64,000 bases of DNA from Lophius americanus. Taxonomy: Eukaryota > Chordata > Actinopteri > Lophiiformes > Lophiidae. The notes beneath the pieces are model-generated. The model worked only from the letters and a program-made list of their open reading frames with translations. It made no database searches and was not told the origin of the DNA. Below, piece after piece: positions 43,395-56,900 of the stretch. The position numbers and the translations under genes were made by a program. The DNA is taken from contig JBBDHG010000019.1 of the NCBI GenBank assembly GCA_037951165.1, positions 6,038,001 through 6,102,000 on the forward strand. Direction: 5' to 3'. Every line of letters begins with the position of its first letter. Position 1 is the first letter of the stretch.

Positions 43395-46185
43395 CTATAG
43401 GTGTACCTATAGGCATACAGGCTTTGCTCTGATGAAGGCCAGTGAGCAAAAACATCAACATTTTTGTTGACAAGGACAGAATTAATTAATTGAAATTAGT
43501 CAACTTACACTGGAATTTTTAAGGGTTTAATAGGGCATGGGTATGACAGTGAAATCTTGAGAAGGGCCGAAATTCATGTCCATTCATGGCAAAACTTGAC
43601 CAAAACAAAGTGGGAACCAACAATAAGTGACCTCTTTGTGACCATTATTTGCTTGTAGTTGTCAGTATTAAATATAACATATTTCACATCAAGTGCACAT
43701 CAATACAAATTCTGCATACAGGAAATACTGTATATTCTAAAATCCATCCACCTTTATCAAAGGCATACTACATCACAAGTCATTTATTATAAAATCAACT
43801 TTGCCGCTCATTAGTAATTGTTAAGATGAGTCAGTACAGATGACACATGCCCCTTTGAAAATTGACCTAAAGACTGGGGGAGATATGAAAAAACACTGAT
43901 GCCATAGAGCACTGATCCTTAAAGTTTTCCTTAATTAATTTTCTAGGTCTAAGGGAATGGTTTTCGCACTTATCTGAAGATTTAATGAAAATGAAATGAA
44001 AGTCTGACACATTTTGCAGAATTTTTCTTGTTTTATTTTTTTTCAGACAAAATCTAATCTTGTCTGGATCAAAGTGTTTCATAACATCTCTCATTTGATT
44101 TGAATGTGATCTTGAATCTTCTTGTTGGAGGTAAATATGATTCCATATGTCACATGTAAGATATAATAAGGGTCTTTGAATTAGAATTTTACACAAAATA
44201 CCACATAGCCTACCACAATTCACCCTTTGTCAACATCTCTACCAATACCTCTTATATAAAAAAATATTGACAGTCATTGGACTCATCAGGTATAGCAAAT
44301 AAACTACCATCCTGTTAGATAGAAAGAACTTTAAGAGACTTTCAAAACATATTGCACATAATTTTGGTCAAATTCAATTTTCTGCCGCCACCTGCTGGAT
44401 AATTTGTATCATTGCAATCATTTATCTGAATTATCGTTCGACCCACATGACAGAAAATACTCCTGCACATATTGGCATCCACCTTTTCATTAGGTTACAC
44501 TCCATCTTCCCCCATTCCTCATCCATTTTATTTGGTATTTCCTCTATTTTCGTCTTCCTCCTGCTTTCAAGGGCTCTTTGAATTTACATTGTGTGCATAC
44601 ACACACATTAACGAATGGCCACTGGAGAGTTCACGCGCACTTACACACACCATACACGCACACAAACAAGAGTAACATAAAGACTTAGTGAAAATCAATA
44701 AGCATGCATTTATAAAAACGCAGAAAGAGAAAGATAAGCACGCGCTCTGCAGGGTGTTCTATATTTAATCTATTCTTGTGAGGATTGTCGCTGACATAAA
44801 TGGACTCCAGATTGACTTTATAACGATCGTACAGATGGGTGAGGGGGAAACAAACGCAGTTCGTCATCAATCCAGTAAGTGTGAAGACTCAATGAATGAA
44901 ATTGGTCCACACGAAGATAAATGTTTGAGAGCAAACACTCTCACACGCTCTCTCCGGGGAGAGCTTCTGGAGGGGAAAGACGCGGAAGAATGAAGGAGGA
45001 GAAAAAAATCAATAGCTGAGCTACTGTGGCCGGGAGTAGTTAGTGGTAATGGCAGAGGGGAGGATGGAGGGATGGAGGGATGGAGGCACACACACGCACA
45101 CAGTGAGATGGTGAGGTCACAAACAGCACTTGTGAGGAAAGCGGACCCAGGAATGAAGACAGAGCGACAGATCTGTTTCCTCATTCTGCCATTTCATTAT
45201 CCCCATAATGCTGAGAAACGACACGAGGCCAGATCTTCTAGTCTGCTGCGTGTTTCCTGCCCTTTTCTCGTCACACTCAGCGGTCTCTGGGATGTGATCG
45301 GTGATGACTGGTGTTTTTGTGAGGGGAGACGAAGTAACTGAAGAGCGATGAGACAAAGACGAGACGTGTGAAGGCATTTCAGTTCAACCTGACGAGTCAA
45401 CAGCAAACCAACCAAATCTTTATGAATTAAAGTTCAAATAGCATAAAAGGAGAGGATTTTTTTCCTTCCTTCTTTTTGTTTTGTTTGTTTTTCAGTTCCC
45501 AACCCAGTATTGAAGCAGAATATACCAAAATAGATTATTGATCTGTACATTCATTTACTACCTATTTGATTTTTACTCCTTTAATTTCAACCCAATCTGT
45601 ATCCGAACGTTCTACTCCTTACATTTCCAACTACTTTAGTAGAATATTGTTATTTTTGCACCACTGCATGCTTTCCAGACATCAAGTGTGATTTCAACTT
45701 AGAGGAAAGGACAATAACATGATGAATTAACGACTCCTTGGTGTATCCATTGGTGAAGATCATACATGGAAGACACAACAAGATGACAGATGTAATACAT
45801 GTAAAAAAAAGAAAATGAAAAAAAGGGCCAAACAGACAAGACACATATGCAAGAAACTCAACCGCAGAGAAAAGGCACAATACATCAGGGCTGAATACAT
45901 TCTTTACCTGTGAATGGCAGTAAGAAAAGTTGAAATATGATATGATAATATGAAATGGGGTTCAGTTAGGTTGTCACAAAACAGGTGGTTGAGATGTCCA
46001 TCAAAGGGCAACTCTTTACTTTCTTACCCTGAGCACATTTTATAGCCTGTAGTTTTTCACTTCTGCTTGAGTAAAGACGTTGAGTCCATACTTATGTTTT
46101 TACCACAGTCAAGTAGCTCCACTTCTACGTGAGTATAGAATACGAGGATCGTTGACGCTACATTTACATCTTAAAATATTCTAGG
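43395..46185. other. Intergenic, no gene recognised
   Basis: This is AT-rich sequence with a GC-richer island around 44930-45350. The island carries GGAGGGAT repeats and several overlapping open frames on both strands, none resembling a known protein. I see no splice-consistent exon. Confidence 0.45.
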
Positions 46186-46189
46186 TGAT

Positions 46190-46400
46190 AGCGTGAAATA
46201 CTTTTCATCTGATGTTTGTCTGAAGTGGTGGTCTCCACAGGGGACTGTGCCATCCCATTTTCTGGTAACATTATACCAATCAGACTTCAGACACAATACG
46301 GGTCACTTCCATCTTCATACATTCTCCGATGATTCAGTTGTTGACAGATATCTGAGGGGAACGATCTGGAGTACACAAATACAATCACAGACTTTGTTGA
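46190..46400 (+). mobile_element. Non-LTR retrotransposon reverse transcriptase fragment
   Basis: The translation has WSPQGTVPSHFLVTLYQSDF and FSDDSVVDRYLRG. This matches the PQGTVLSPFLFTLYTSDF and FSDDTAIV catalytic region of a teleost LINE of the CR1/L2/Rex1 group. The catalytic aspartate pair is present as SDDS. Confidence 0.75.
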
Positions 46401-46596
46401 CTTGTGTGGGCTCGATTACCTTCACCATGACCTATGCCCAGGTCAAACACAAGCCCCGCGAGACATTATCTAATTTCTATAATAACTGGCCCTGCGTTTA
46501 GCACACAAATCCACAGATACTACAAGTCCCAGAATGCACTGCGGTAGCCGGCGTGTCAACCCAGAGAGCGAACGTGAGCTCTTTCCCCGCTCCTCG

Positions 46597-46655
46597 GTTA
46601 ATAATAATAATATTAGAACATTTAATTTATAACGGACCTTACATTTGGATCAGTT
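46597..46655 (-). repeat. L2-type 3' tail fragment
   Basis: Read on the minus strand it shows TGATCCAAATGTAAGGTCC followed by TTATAAATTAAATGTTC and an (ATT)n run, a diverged member of the tail family seen at 41908-43394. Confidence 0.6.
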
Positions 46656-47339
46656 ATCAGCGTTTGTCCAGTAACTCTTATAAGCCCGGGATGGGATATT
46701 GATTTAAAACGTTAATTAATAAACGTATTAGTTAGTTTCACACACGGTTTGGTAAATAGAACGCACGTTTTAATCAACTGGCGAGTGCGTCCACGTCCTC
46801 CAGCCGCTCAGAGTGTGTCAATGCTGTTGTGTTAAACACAAGAAAACACATCAAGTTACTTACTTTTTATGTGAAATGTACCTAACTGTTATCTTAGGTA
46901 CAGACACTGTTGTTTCTAATATCGGTACCTGCTGTTCAGTCTCCTTTAAATCTTTCATTGTGGCAGAAGGAAATCAGCCTAGAAATGTACTAAGAATTAC
47001 TTGAAGTTCACTTTTTGCTGATATTGTTAATCAAAAAATAATTTAAATATAACTTGAAAACATAGTTTTCTAGCTGTTTTTGATGCCTGTGAGTATAAGC
47101 CTTTAATTGAAAATTATTCCGTGAAACACTGCTGATAGAGAGACAGAAATTATGATGTTCTTTTGTGAATTTTATCTGTAATTTGAGTATTTTCTGTGTC
47201 ATTGGTTTGTTCATAAATCTATAAATGAGTAAATAAAATAAGAATAGTTTGTCACAATATCTCTAGATTAAATTTGGAAATTTGTTTGCTGTTCGGCCCT
47301 CGACTTTGACTAAATTTTTAATTTTGAACCCCTTTGATT

Positions 47340-47870
47340 GAGTTTGACACTCCTGCTAGATGAAGGAGCTGGTGACGGTCCAGAGCAGGAGGACCTCACA
47401 GAATACACCGGTGAACATCCAGGGTTTGGACACTGAACAGGTAAATTCAGACAAACACCCGCTGAGTGTTAACTTCACCAATAAACTGGACTGGTTGGAA
47501 AAACAGATGCCTTGTCCAAGAAGGGCCAAGGTCGTCTCCACATGCTGAGGAGAAGTCTCTCCGCATGTTGTTTCTGGACAACACTTCTCACCCCCTACTT
47601 GAGATTGTGTGGACTTAGAGCGGCTCCTTCAATAGCAGACTGATAAACCCACAGTATGAAACAGAATGTTACCGCAGGACCTTTATCCCGACTGCAGTCA
47701 GACAGTTTAACAACTCGCTCTGATGTCCTTGGGTCTGAAACACAGGAACTCTGGATTTCTGCGCTACATTCATCCACCTCACACATGATTCACACCATTT
47801 GTATCTGTGAAACTGCAAATCTGCACATTGAAAGTAGTGGACATCCATAATATATTGAGATTGGAAATCT
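47340..47870 (+). mobile_element. Non-LTR retrotransposon carboxyl-terminal fragment
   Basis: Frames encode PVNIQGLDTEQVNSDKH, then FTNKLDWLEK, and later a C-terminal tail segment. These match the end of the same LINE family as the fragment at 46190. The two pieces are separated by about 940 bp, within which an L2 tail lies, suggesting one interrupted and decayed copy. Confidence 0.65.
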
Positions 47871-48109
47871 TATACCTTATCTTGCCTGTCCCGTTCTTCA
47901 GCTATCTATCTCTCTCTGAGTGGAAGGATTGAGTGGGTGTGCTTAGAGGTCGTGTGAAAGCGATTGTGAGTACGTTTCTTCATCTATATTTGTGACTGCG
48001 GATAATATTGTTGTACACAGTGTGTATTCAGAACTCTCGGGTGTGTGGGGTGCACAAAGAGCGGGGAAAGGCAAACAAGATTATGGAGAAGGGTATCGTT
48101 GTGAACGAT

Positions 48110-50660
48110 ACGCTCATATCAGTGTCTCCTCTCACCAAACATAAATGGAGCCAGAGATGTGAGGAAAAGAACATGTTTTATTGAGCTTGCAAAGCTGAAA
48201 GGTCTTCATGTAATGATGGTTCAGGAGACCCACAGTGACATTTTCAATGAGACGGACTGGAAGTGAGAATGGGATGGTGAGGTGGTTTTAAGCCATTTTA
48301 AAACAACCAGTGGAGGAGTAGCAATCCTGTTCTTCAAGGATTTCATACCAGAGAGTCATATCGTGGAGGAGAAAGTGAAAGGCAGACTGTTGTTGGTAAG
48401 AGCCAAGTATCAACGGTTTACTGTTGTTTCTGTAAATGTTTATGCTCCGATCATCGGACCAGACAGAGTTCAGTTTTTAAACCAACTCGACACAGTTTTA
48501 AGTCAATGTGGACCAGAAGAACATTTGTTTTAGTGGGAGATTTTAACTGCACAGAGAAGGATCAGCTAGACAGAAACCACATTGAACCTCACTCTGCTTC
48601 ATGCACACTTTATCTGAGGTATGGAGAGAAATGCATCGAAAAAGAAAACATTACACATGGGCCCGAAAGCACGGAGGATTTTCTTTCTATGGCCAGACTA
48701 AACCGGTTCCACTGTTTCAAACATCATTTTAGCATTTTAAAAAAATGTAAACGGGTTTCTCAGATCACTCCATGGTAACTTGTGAGGTTGTTATCGCAAA
48801 TATTGAAAATAAGTCTGCTTACTGGCACTTTAACACTGCTCTGTTATTAGATGTACACTTTAGAGAAACGTTCACATTTTTTTTGAGAGTTTTTAAGAAT
48901 AAAAAATAAGATTTTACATCTCTAAATCAGTGGTGGGATCCTGGGAAGATGGAGATCAAGCAGCTTTGTCAGCAGTACACTTTAAATGTCTCTCTGGACG
49001 TCACCAAATCTATGAGGGATCTAGAGAATAAAATAGTGGAACTGTAGAGTTATGCAGAAACCACAGGAAACAGGGGTCGTATTGAAGATCTCAAGTCCAA
49101 AAGCCTTGCTGGCTGACCTGATTGGCTCTAAAGCACAGTGTGCACTAGTCCGGTCTCGCTCTCAGAGCGCTGCTCAGAAGGATTCACCAACTAAGTTTAT
49201 TTTCAGTCTGGAAAGGAAGAATGGGCAGAGCAGACTTTTATTTGGATACGCAGATGATATTGTCGTTATCGTGAAAGACCAGGCAGATGTCGACAAGTTG
49301 GGAAGTATTGTGGAAACTTTTGAAAAAATCTCAGCTTCAAAAGTGAACTGGGCAAAGAGTGAGTCTCTAGCAGTTGGAAGTTGGTCTTCAGGCCTCAGCT
49401 GCCAGGAGGGTTAAACTGGAAGAGGGGGGGCTTTAAGTACCTGGGGGTTTATGTAGGAGACAACAACACGACTCAGAAAAACTGGGAGGCGGTTGAGGAG
49501 AAGGTCCTGGTCTTCTACAGAAGATACAAACAGTATTGGTAAATTTTTTCTGGGTTCATTACCACTGGGTCCCGCAGAGTGTACTCTACCTACCAAAAGA
49601 AGAAAGGGGGCAGTGTCTAGTACACCTGGAGAGCAGAACAGCAGCTTTCAGGTTACAGTTTGTCCAAAAATACCTCACAGGAAATGATGATGCAGTTCGG
49701 AAGCAAATCACTGGATTGGACAACTCTTTGTTCTTAACAGATTGTAGTTTTATTTGTTTGTGTGACTTGCCTCCATTTAATCAGGGACTTTTCAGAGCGT
49801 GGACTCTTTTTAAACGGAAGAGACTGGAACACGCTACTTCCCTGTTTTGGCTCCTAGAAGAGCCTCTGATCTATGGGGCCAGACTGGACGCTGAGAGTAA
49901 CAGCAGACTTGATCTCACTCAACGACTGTGTTCAGCTGGAGAAGTAAAGCTGAAAAATATAGCGGACGTTGCAGGTCCAGGATTTCAGGACACAGCAGCA
50001 GTGGCTTCTCTACTTGGCCCTAAGTCAGCTAGTCACACCAGAGACATTTTGAACAAGTGGAGAAAAGAACTAATGAGTGAGGAACTGCTAGATGATTATA
50101 TCACTGGAGCAGAGACTCCAGATGAAGGAGATCCTTTCCCTGAGCTGGGTATGGAGATTGACTATACTGGGCTGTCTGGACCGTTTCTGCTCTACAAGTC
50201 TTCTACACCGGTGAACCTGTACTTCCTGACCAGCAAAGCTCTCTGCAGATACTGTGTGCAGGCTTTAAACAAGAAGAAGCTGAGTGGGAGGAGAGACACT
50301 GTGTGTAGAGGGAAACTACAGTTTCCAGAGGACCGTAAACCTGTGTGGCGGCTGCTCTATAAGGCACCTCTTAACAAGGGGTCAGGTGACCTGCAGTGTC
50401 GAATCTTGCATGGAGCGTTGGCTTTAAATAACTTTGTAGCAAAGATAGACCCTGCAGTATCAACCGATGTTCTTTCTGCCAGGAAACAGTGACAGTCTTT
50501 GGAGTTGGAGTTTGTCTAATAGGCTCAGAAGACCAGGACAGGTCGTAGTTTTTACATCTTTCTCACCGGAACTTTTAGGTAACCTAATCCTTAGATCGCA
50601 CATGAAACGATTCAACATCCATAATTATATGCGTTCCGAGCGGGGATAAAAATGGTGTTA
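48110..50660 (+). mobile_element. Tx1-type L1 LINE, internally deleted
   Basis: The order is: AP-endonuclease part (48120-48780) with VMMVQETHSD, VNVYAPI and VGDFNCTEKDQLDR; linker (about 49050-49240) with SPTKFIFSLERKNGQ; catalytic loop FGYADDIVVIV (about 49243-49275); and a 318-codon open frame (49536-50492) with VWRLLYKAPLNKGSGDLQC and RILHGALALNN, typical of the Tx1 clade. A cysteine motif CSFCQE follows in a shifted frame near 50480. Most of the reverse transcriptase core between FSLERKNGQ and YADD is missing, so the element cannot be autonomous. The long open C-terminal frame suggests a fairly recent insertion. Confidence 0.88.
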
Positions 50661-52351
50661 GGTTTTACCTTCACAATAAACCTTGTATTCCATACTCACA
50701 TTTGTTGAGTTTGCTACCAGCAGGTTTTAACAAATTCAAGTGACGGCAGATCCTTTACTGTATTTTAGTATTTTAATGACTTGCGTTGATTCAGTTTCTG
50801 TGGTGTTTCTTCCCAGCAGCAGCACACAGCCGTTTCAAGCAGAAGCCATTAAAATGACTGCACACTACCAGCTTATCTTTTAACAGCAGAAAGTTAAAGT
50901 TATATTTTTCAAATACTCTGGAGAATAGTAATAGTCTGAGAGGAACACAACTTCAAATACAGTATATGCGGCTCCTCTGAAAAAAAATATCACAGCAGAT
51001 TCTAAATCAATGGGTTTCAATTTTATACTAAGCTTTTTTATTTACAACCACTATGGGGCGCCAAAGCCACATTCCTCAAATCTTAAAAAATCCTTAAACA
51101 TCCAATCCATTTTCTAAATAGCCAAGTTCACTTTTATTGTACAAAGTACATATTTAAATTGGTACTACATGTAAAATCGATAGACATAGAGGTGATATTT
51201 TTTGATTTTTGACTTTTGAGAGAGCCAAGCGAACAGTTGGTCTCTGTTTGTCCAATGCTAACTCAATCATCCTATATACTCGGAGATACACTCACATTCT
51301 CAGCTTGTTTCTGAATATATCTCCAGTTGGTGCTGATTCTGAAAATAACCTCAACACAAAAATTAGTTAGAATTTACTTCTTACTGGTGTCCAGCAACAA
51401 AAATGTTGGGATAAGATGAGCCTTAATGGCCGTCTGGGTGAGCAGTTGCTTTCGCTTCACCTCTTATGAATGGCATTTTTGTAATAGTGCAGCTATTAAT
51501 ACTGACCTTTAATGAGGCTTGAAGTTTTCGTTAATCTTTTGGGACTTCCTGAGTGAACCTTTGCCTAAAGAAGGATTTTTTATTGTTTTGTTGGCACACA
51601 AAAATAGTGGAATTAAGAAGGGAGTCCAAATTCTTTTCACAGATTCGTACCCACATCACCCGTGTAATAAAACCCTAAAAATACAAACCCAGTTACAAGC
51701 ACTGACGGTAAAAATACCCACCAAACTCATGCACACATTCGGTGAAAAAAAAAAAAAAAAGGTCTGGCAATTTGCTGTTGAGCCCCGCTGAAATTTCTGT
51801 GTTCTCTGCAGGCCACCAGACTACAAAAAGAGATGGAGGCATTTCAGCTGTTATCTGAGAGCAACATGCACAAAGAGAGCGGCAGCGTAACATAGTCAGT
51901 GAAAGCTGCCTCCTGTGGCTTTTTGTGAGCAGCAGCTCTTGTCTTAGCTTAACTCCGCCTGCAATGTCAAGTATTATACCCAATGATTTGTTTTTATCTT
52001 TCCTTCCAACGCATCAACATTTAAACACACGATTGCTCTTATCATACTCTGATTTTCTCTCAGTAACTGATTTTAAAGGACAGATGAATACTATTCGCTT
52101 TTTCTCCATCCAAGGACTGAAAAAGAGCAATAAATGACCTCGGTGTCCTCTCTTCTCTCTCTCCACTTCATGTCTCTCCGTCTGTCTTAATGGCCAAAGA
52201 ATATCTGTCAGTGTCTCTTCTGTTCCCATGACACAAACGCATTCTTGAACTGACACATAAACGCACAGAAGGCCACCTGACAGAAACTTTTATGTCTTGC
52301 ATTGCTGCGTGAAGAGTAATATTTTAGTTTATCAACCTTATTGACACACTG

Positions 52352-52387
<36 letters not shown>

Positions 52388-53200
52388 TTTTATGACCGCA
52401 TATTATCTCTGAACCCCAGTGGGTCTGTTTCTTCATCTCAACTAATCTGTGTTTTTATTGCACTCTAAAGGACTATTATGAGACTAAGGCGCGCACACGT
52501 GAAGTCGTGTGGTCGTAGAGTGTGCGTGAATCTGTGGGTGAATGATTGGGGGAATTTGTGTGTAAACTTAGCGAAGACTTTCTTTCAAATCATCACTTTG
52601 AGGCCATGAGGATAGATTGGTTAAACTGAATATGCAAAATGAGCCCCTGCTAAACTCATTTGATTAGATTTTTACTTTCCCAAGAGGTAACAATTAGCTC
52701 ACAACAAGCATTGCTTTATAAGATGTGGATTTCAATTGCAGAGCGGGAATAAAATGTTCATTTAGCATCACATTGTACAGATTTTGGAGGTAAATGTAAA
52801 CATGTTTCTCAGGGTAATTGCCATTCTGTTAAGGACTTTAATATTCTTTGATGATTACGTTTCTAATTGAATGTTCCGTCTGAGAAACAACCTCAGACGA
52901 CAAAGTTGTCTAAAAAGTGTCGGGAAAGACCTGGGAGGATTTTATAGATCTGACGTTTAGGAACAGTTTGTTCTTCCTCCGCTTTGTGATAAGCACCATT
53001 AACGTGTTCTCACACAGTGGTCACTGCCGTTGACGGCCATTCAAAGGATAGTTTCTGTCGTATGCATTGGTTTTGACGGTACACTGGGAAAATCTATACT
53101 TCAAAAAGGGAGCTAGGGATGACAGAGTCAAGATCAAGAACAAAAAAGATTCAACAGTGCCTTTTACATTTTTACAGTGCCTTAAACATTCATAAATTCA
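50661..53200. other. Intergenic, no gene recognised
   Basis: AT-rich DNA with a (GA)n run at 52353-52385. Open frames are short and not family-like. No terminal inverted repeats were noticed. Confidence 0.5.
52353..52385. repeat. (GA)n microsatellite
   Basis: This is an uninterrupted GA run of about 16 units in intergenic DNA. Confidence 0.9.
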
Positions 53201-53204
53201 TTAT

Positions 53205-53700
53205 CAACCACTTATCATGTTCAAGGTCACCGGGCGCTGGAGCCTATCCCAGTGCGTTAAACATTCCTTTTAGAAATTTCTTCCGTATGACTTTTGTTGA
53301 GAACTCCAACACCCACCTGAGTGGACATGTGGAAAAACCTGTGCGTTAAAAGAAATGAGGTAATTTTTTCTTCTGTTTATGCCTAAAGGAGAATTATAGA
53401 AATTCTAATTGAGGCTATTGTAATTCATGCATGACAGAGTTTGCATGTCTACACTGGTGGACGCATCTGCAACTTGCTCAAAATGATGAAAAATAAATAA
53501 ATAAAATAAAGTCTTCAGACGCTCAACTGCTAGAACTATTGGGAGTCGTTCAAATTTTCCAAGAATTCTTTGGCTTGTCCAGCGTGTACCCCGCCTTAAA
53601 GAGACCTTAATGTCAGCTGGGATTGGCTCCAGTCCTCCTGCCTCCTTTTTACAGGATAATCTGTTATGGAAAATCAATGGGTGGGGATGTCAATTTAAAT
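53205..53700. repeat. Remnants of a common teleost repeat end
   Basis: TCAAGGTCACCGGGCGCTGG with AGCCTATCCCAGTG at 53220-53255, and ATGTCAGCTGGGATTGGCTC with CAGTCCTCCTGCC at 53610-53645, are the two orientations of a sequence found at the ends of many teleost repeats. The element between them is decayed. Confidence 0.5.
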
Positions 53701-53883
53701 TAACATTGCAAGTTTAGTTAAATTCAAGTCTCAGTTTATACCGTATTTATCTAATTGGTGTTTGAATCAGTGAAAGATACACAGATTTATGGAACAGGTC
53801 CGGTGGAAAGAAGGATAAGATTATTGTAGTGACTTTTATTTTGTTTCAGTTCAATGTGAATAGTCAGAAAACTGAGATTGACT

Positions 53884-53949
53884 AGATGGATGGATGGATG
53901 GATGGATGGATGGATGGATGGATGGATGGATGGATGGATGGATGGATAG
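53884..53949. repeat. (GGAT)n microsatellite
   Basis: This is a pure tetranucleotide run of about 15 units followed by GATA-like units. Such tracts can be the 3' tail of Rex3-type elements, but no coding remnant precedes this one. Confidence 0.92.
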
Positions 53950-56900
53950 ATAGGTATTTATGTAGCTAGATAAGGTAGGTAGATAGATATGTCCTTGTTA
54001 TTGTTGTTATTACTCCGTCAGGATTGTTTTGTGAGGCTGTGAGATAATTCTGTCCAGTTTCATTGGATGTTCTTTATCAAAGTTGGACCTGAGGATTATT
54101 TTCTTTCTTCCAGGGCCAAATGTCACGCATTAATTAATTGCTAGTCTGGACATGTTGGTTTGAATTATTGAGTTGTCTCAGAAATGTGTTAATTTGTTGG
54201 TGACACAGATGAATCATCAGATGCCAAAGCCTTTGCAGAATCCAGAGCAGAATATCTGGACTGAACCGGCTTGCTATGTGAACATCGGGCGAGAAAACTC
54301 TTAAAGTTGCCAAGAAGGAGTAAAGAAAATACCTCACCTCATATCCACATTTATAATGTGACAGAGTTCGGATTGGTTTCCGAGGATTATGCCCTTTCAT
54401 TTCCCCCTCAGTGCGTCAGGTGATTGACACTAAGCAGAGATTTATTCAATCCACACTCTGATAATGGGCTCACAATGAAATAATGATGAAACAGAAATTT
54501 TGACAAAAATGAATTAGTATGTCACGTTGGGTGTGTTGGATTATTGAGTACAGGCAATTTCTTTCTTTCTTTCTTTTATCAGTGGGAAGTTGTTTTTCAC
54601 ATTTCATTTTAATAAGTTGACTCTCTTGTGAAAATACAAGGCATGAATATTGATTCTGCTGTCGGCAATGACAATTTGCAATAAATAAATAAAAAAAATG
54701 TCAAGGGAACAACAGGCATGAACAAATGTTGAGTTTAAAAAAATGCTTACAGGCCGTGAAAAATAAGAAGAATAGGGTTATTAGAAATAAATGACATCAG
54801 GTCACAATTACTAAGAAATCTCAGACAAACTGTGATTAAAAATGGTAATCACTTTTTCTAATCAATGCAAAGCTGCGATTTCATTAATTAAAACTACAGT
54901 TTAGCCAGAATTGTATTATTAATCATAAATATAAGATAAAATGTTAAAGTGTGTGTGTGTGTTTTACCGTGTGGGGGGAGTGATTATCTCCAACAAAGTT
55001 TTGCCCATTAGTTCAGGGGTTAAATCTTGTCTCCCTTTATGCCACCGAAGATAATAGATTTCATTTGAGGTCCATAAAACGATGAAGAGTCGTTGATGAA
55101 CTGAAGAGCAGCAATCTCTCACTTATTCCAGGTGAAATCATAAATATTGCTATAAAAATTATAGAGGGAGAATTTTTTTGAGAGAAAATAGAACTTGCTG
55201 CCACGTTAATGTAAAAAGGTCGGTTAAATATTTTATTGTGCTTTACCAAAGGCTATTTCAGGTCATCTAATGGAAATAAAAGGCCCAAAACTACCATGTC
55301 ACCAAAAACCTCAATGATACTTTGAAAAAATTTGAAACCTTCCTGGCATCACGATTGAGTTGAGAGGAAGGGAATAAGAACCACAGGCGAGAAGAGTGAA
55401 ATGAAGAGGACAAAAATCCGACAGTTTGTTCATTCTGTCTAGAGTACGACAGATTGCGCAGTCCATCAGGCGGATCCCTCAGCCTTTACCAAATGACCCG
55501 TTCCATCACTTCTCCTTACTGAGGACATGGTAGCATTCATCATCCCCGATAAAGCCAGAAATATCTTCACAGCACATTTCTTTCAGTACCAACAAGAACT
55601 CGAAACACCGATACAATTAAGCAGCAAAAAAATACCATGAACAGTATATTAGGCATCATAAGTAAGCCGACTCCAATCAGTTTAATTATTAAATAAAATT
55701 AATTATTTAATTTGAATTAAGTTTAAATGATTTGATTGGCAAAACACAACCACAATGCAGTTTGACAAAAGTTGAGGCCGGTCCAGATAAGTTTGCTTTG
55801 GCAGAAAGGTAGTGTTTAACTTCAGTCTAACTGTGGCTTAAAGACACACACTTTGTTGAGTTTTTTTTTGGCTGCGTACCAATATAAGTTATTTTGCCTT
55901 TGCTTCTGAGACATAAAGAGACTTTAATCATGCAACTTATGTTCAGTTTGCCCTCAAAAGAAGTGTTAAAACCCCCATGAAATAGGTCGTCATTGCAAAG
56001 AGGATATTTATAATAATATATAATAATAATGATAATTATAATAATAATAATAATAATAATAATAATCATTTATCTTCTGTTAATCACTCTGCTGCTTTGA
56101 GAGGCATTTCTGCAGCGCTTTTCTCTGGAGCCATTCCTGTGCTGATATGATTGTCTGTAGGAGCAAAAATTCATGTTTTTATATATTTATCAGGTTTATG
56201 TTTATTAGAGGTCAACCTATAAAAAGGTGGGAACCATCCTGTGTCTGTCAGGCGTTCCATCCAGAAGGGGAAACAGTATTTTTTTACCCTTAGAGCTACG
56301 CTCCAACCATGACACCACATGAAACTTGCTTAATGCTTTGTCGGATAATTGTTATGTTTTGTTAATGTTAGAAGGACAATAAATGGACTAATCGTCCAAG
56401 CAAGGAACACGACTGACAGTCTTGTGCTTTCACATAAAGGTGTTAGCATCAATGGGTTTTCCTGGTGATACTCCTCGGTAGCCTAAAGCTTTGGCTTGGC
56501 TTCCTTAACAGAGTCCTCTCTGGTTTCCTTTTCGACGTTCTAAACTTGTCAGCTCATGCACTATACCAATGAAAGCTCTTGTGAAAACAAACAGCAAGCG
56601 TGAACTAGTTTTCTGCCTCTGGAAACTGTGCTGCCTGTTTGTTGCAGGTGAACAGATCGTGGGTGTATTGTAGTGGGAACAAATACTAGATTTCTCTGCA
56701 CAGGGCCTTGAGAGGACCAGAATATTGTTGTGTCTTGGTCACCAAGACAAAAAACAGCAAAACAGCCTTTTTTTCGTTTGAATATCTGGGGGGAGCGTTG
56801 TCAAACTATCTCTGTCGCTGATGCAACTAACAACTGACTGATGCTAATATTCCGCGGAACAAGGTTAAGGAGCCCTCAAGGGATCAGGATGTGTATGAGT

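Noticed and set aside
44867..45415. Overlapping open frames of up to 105 codons in a GC-richer patch
   Set aside because: Several frames on both strands are open at once, composition is Ser/Pro/Leu-rich low complexity, and no family-like motif or splice pattern is visible.
46193..46501. 102-codon frame as a possible host gene
   Set aside because: Its PQGT and FSDD motifs identify it as a decayed non-LTR reverse transcriptase.
53884..53949. Regular GGAT repeats as a possible CRISPR-like array
   Set aside because: It is a plain tetranucleotide microsatellite without spacers, in a vertebrate genome.
55827..56069. Open frame beginning with a poly-Ile run
   Set aside because: It is an artefact of the TAA/ATT microsatellite at 56010-56066.
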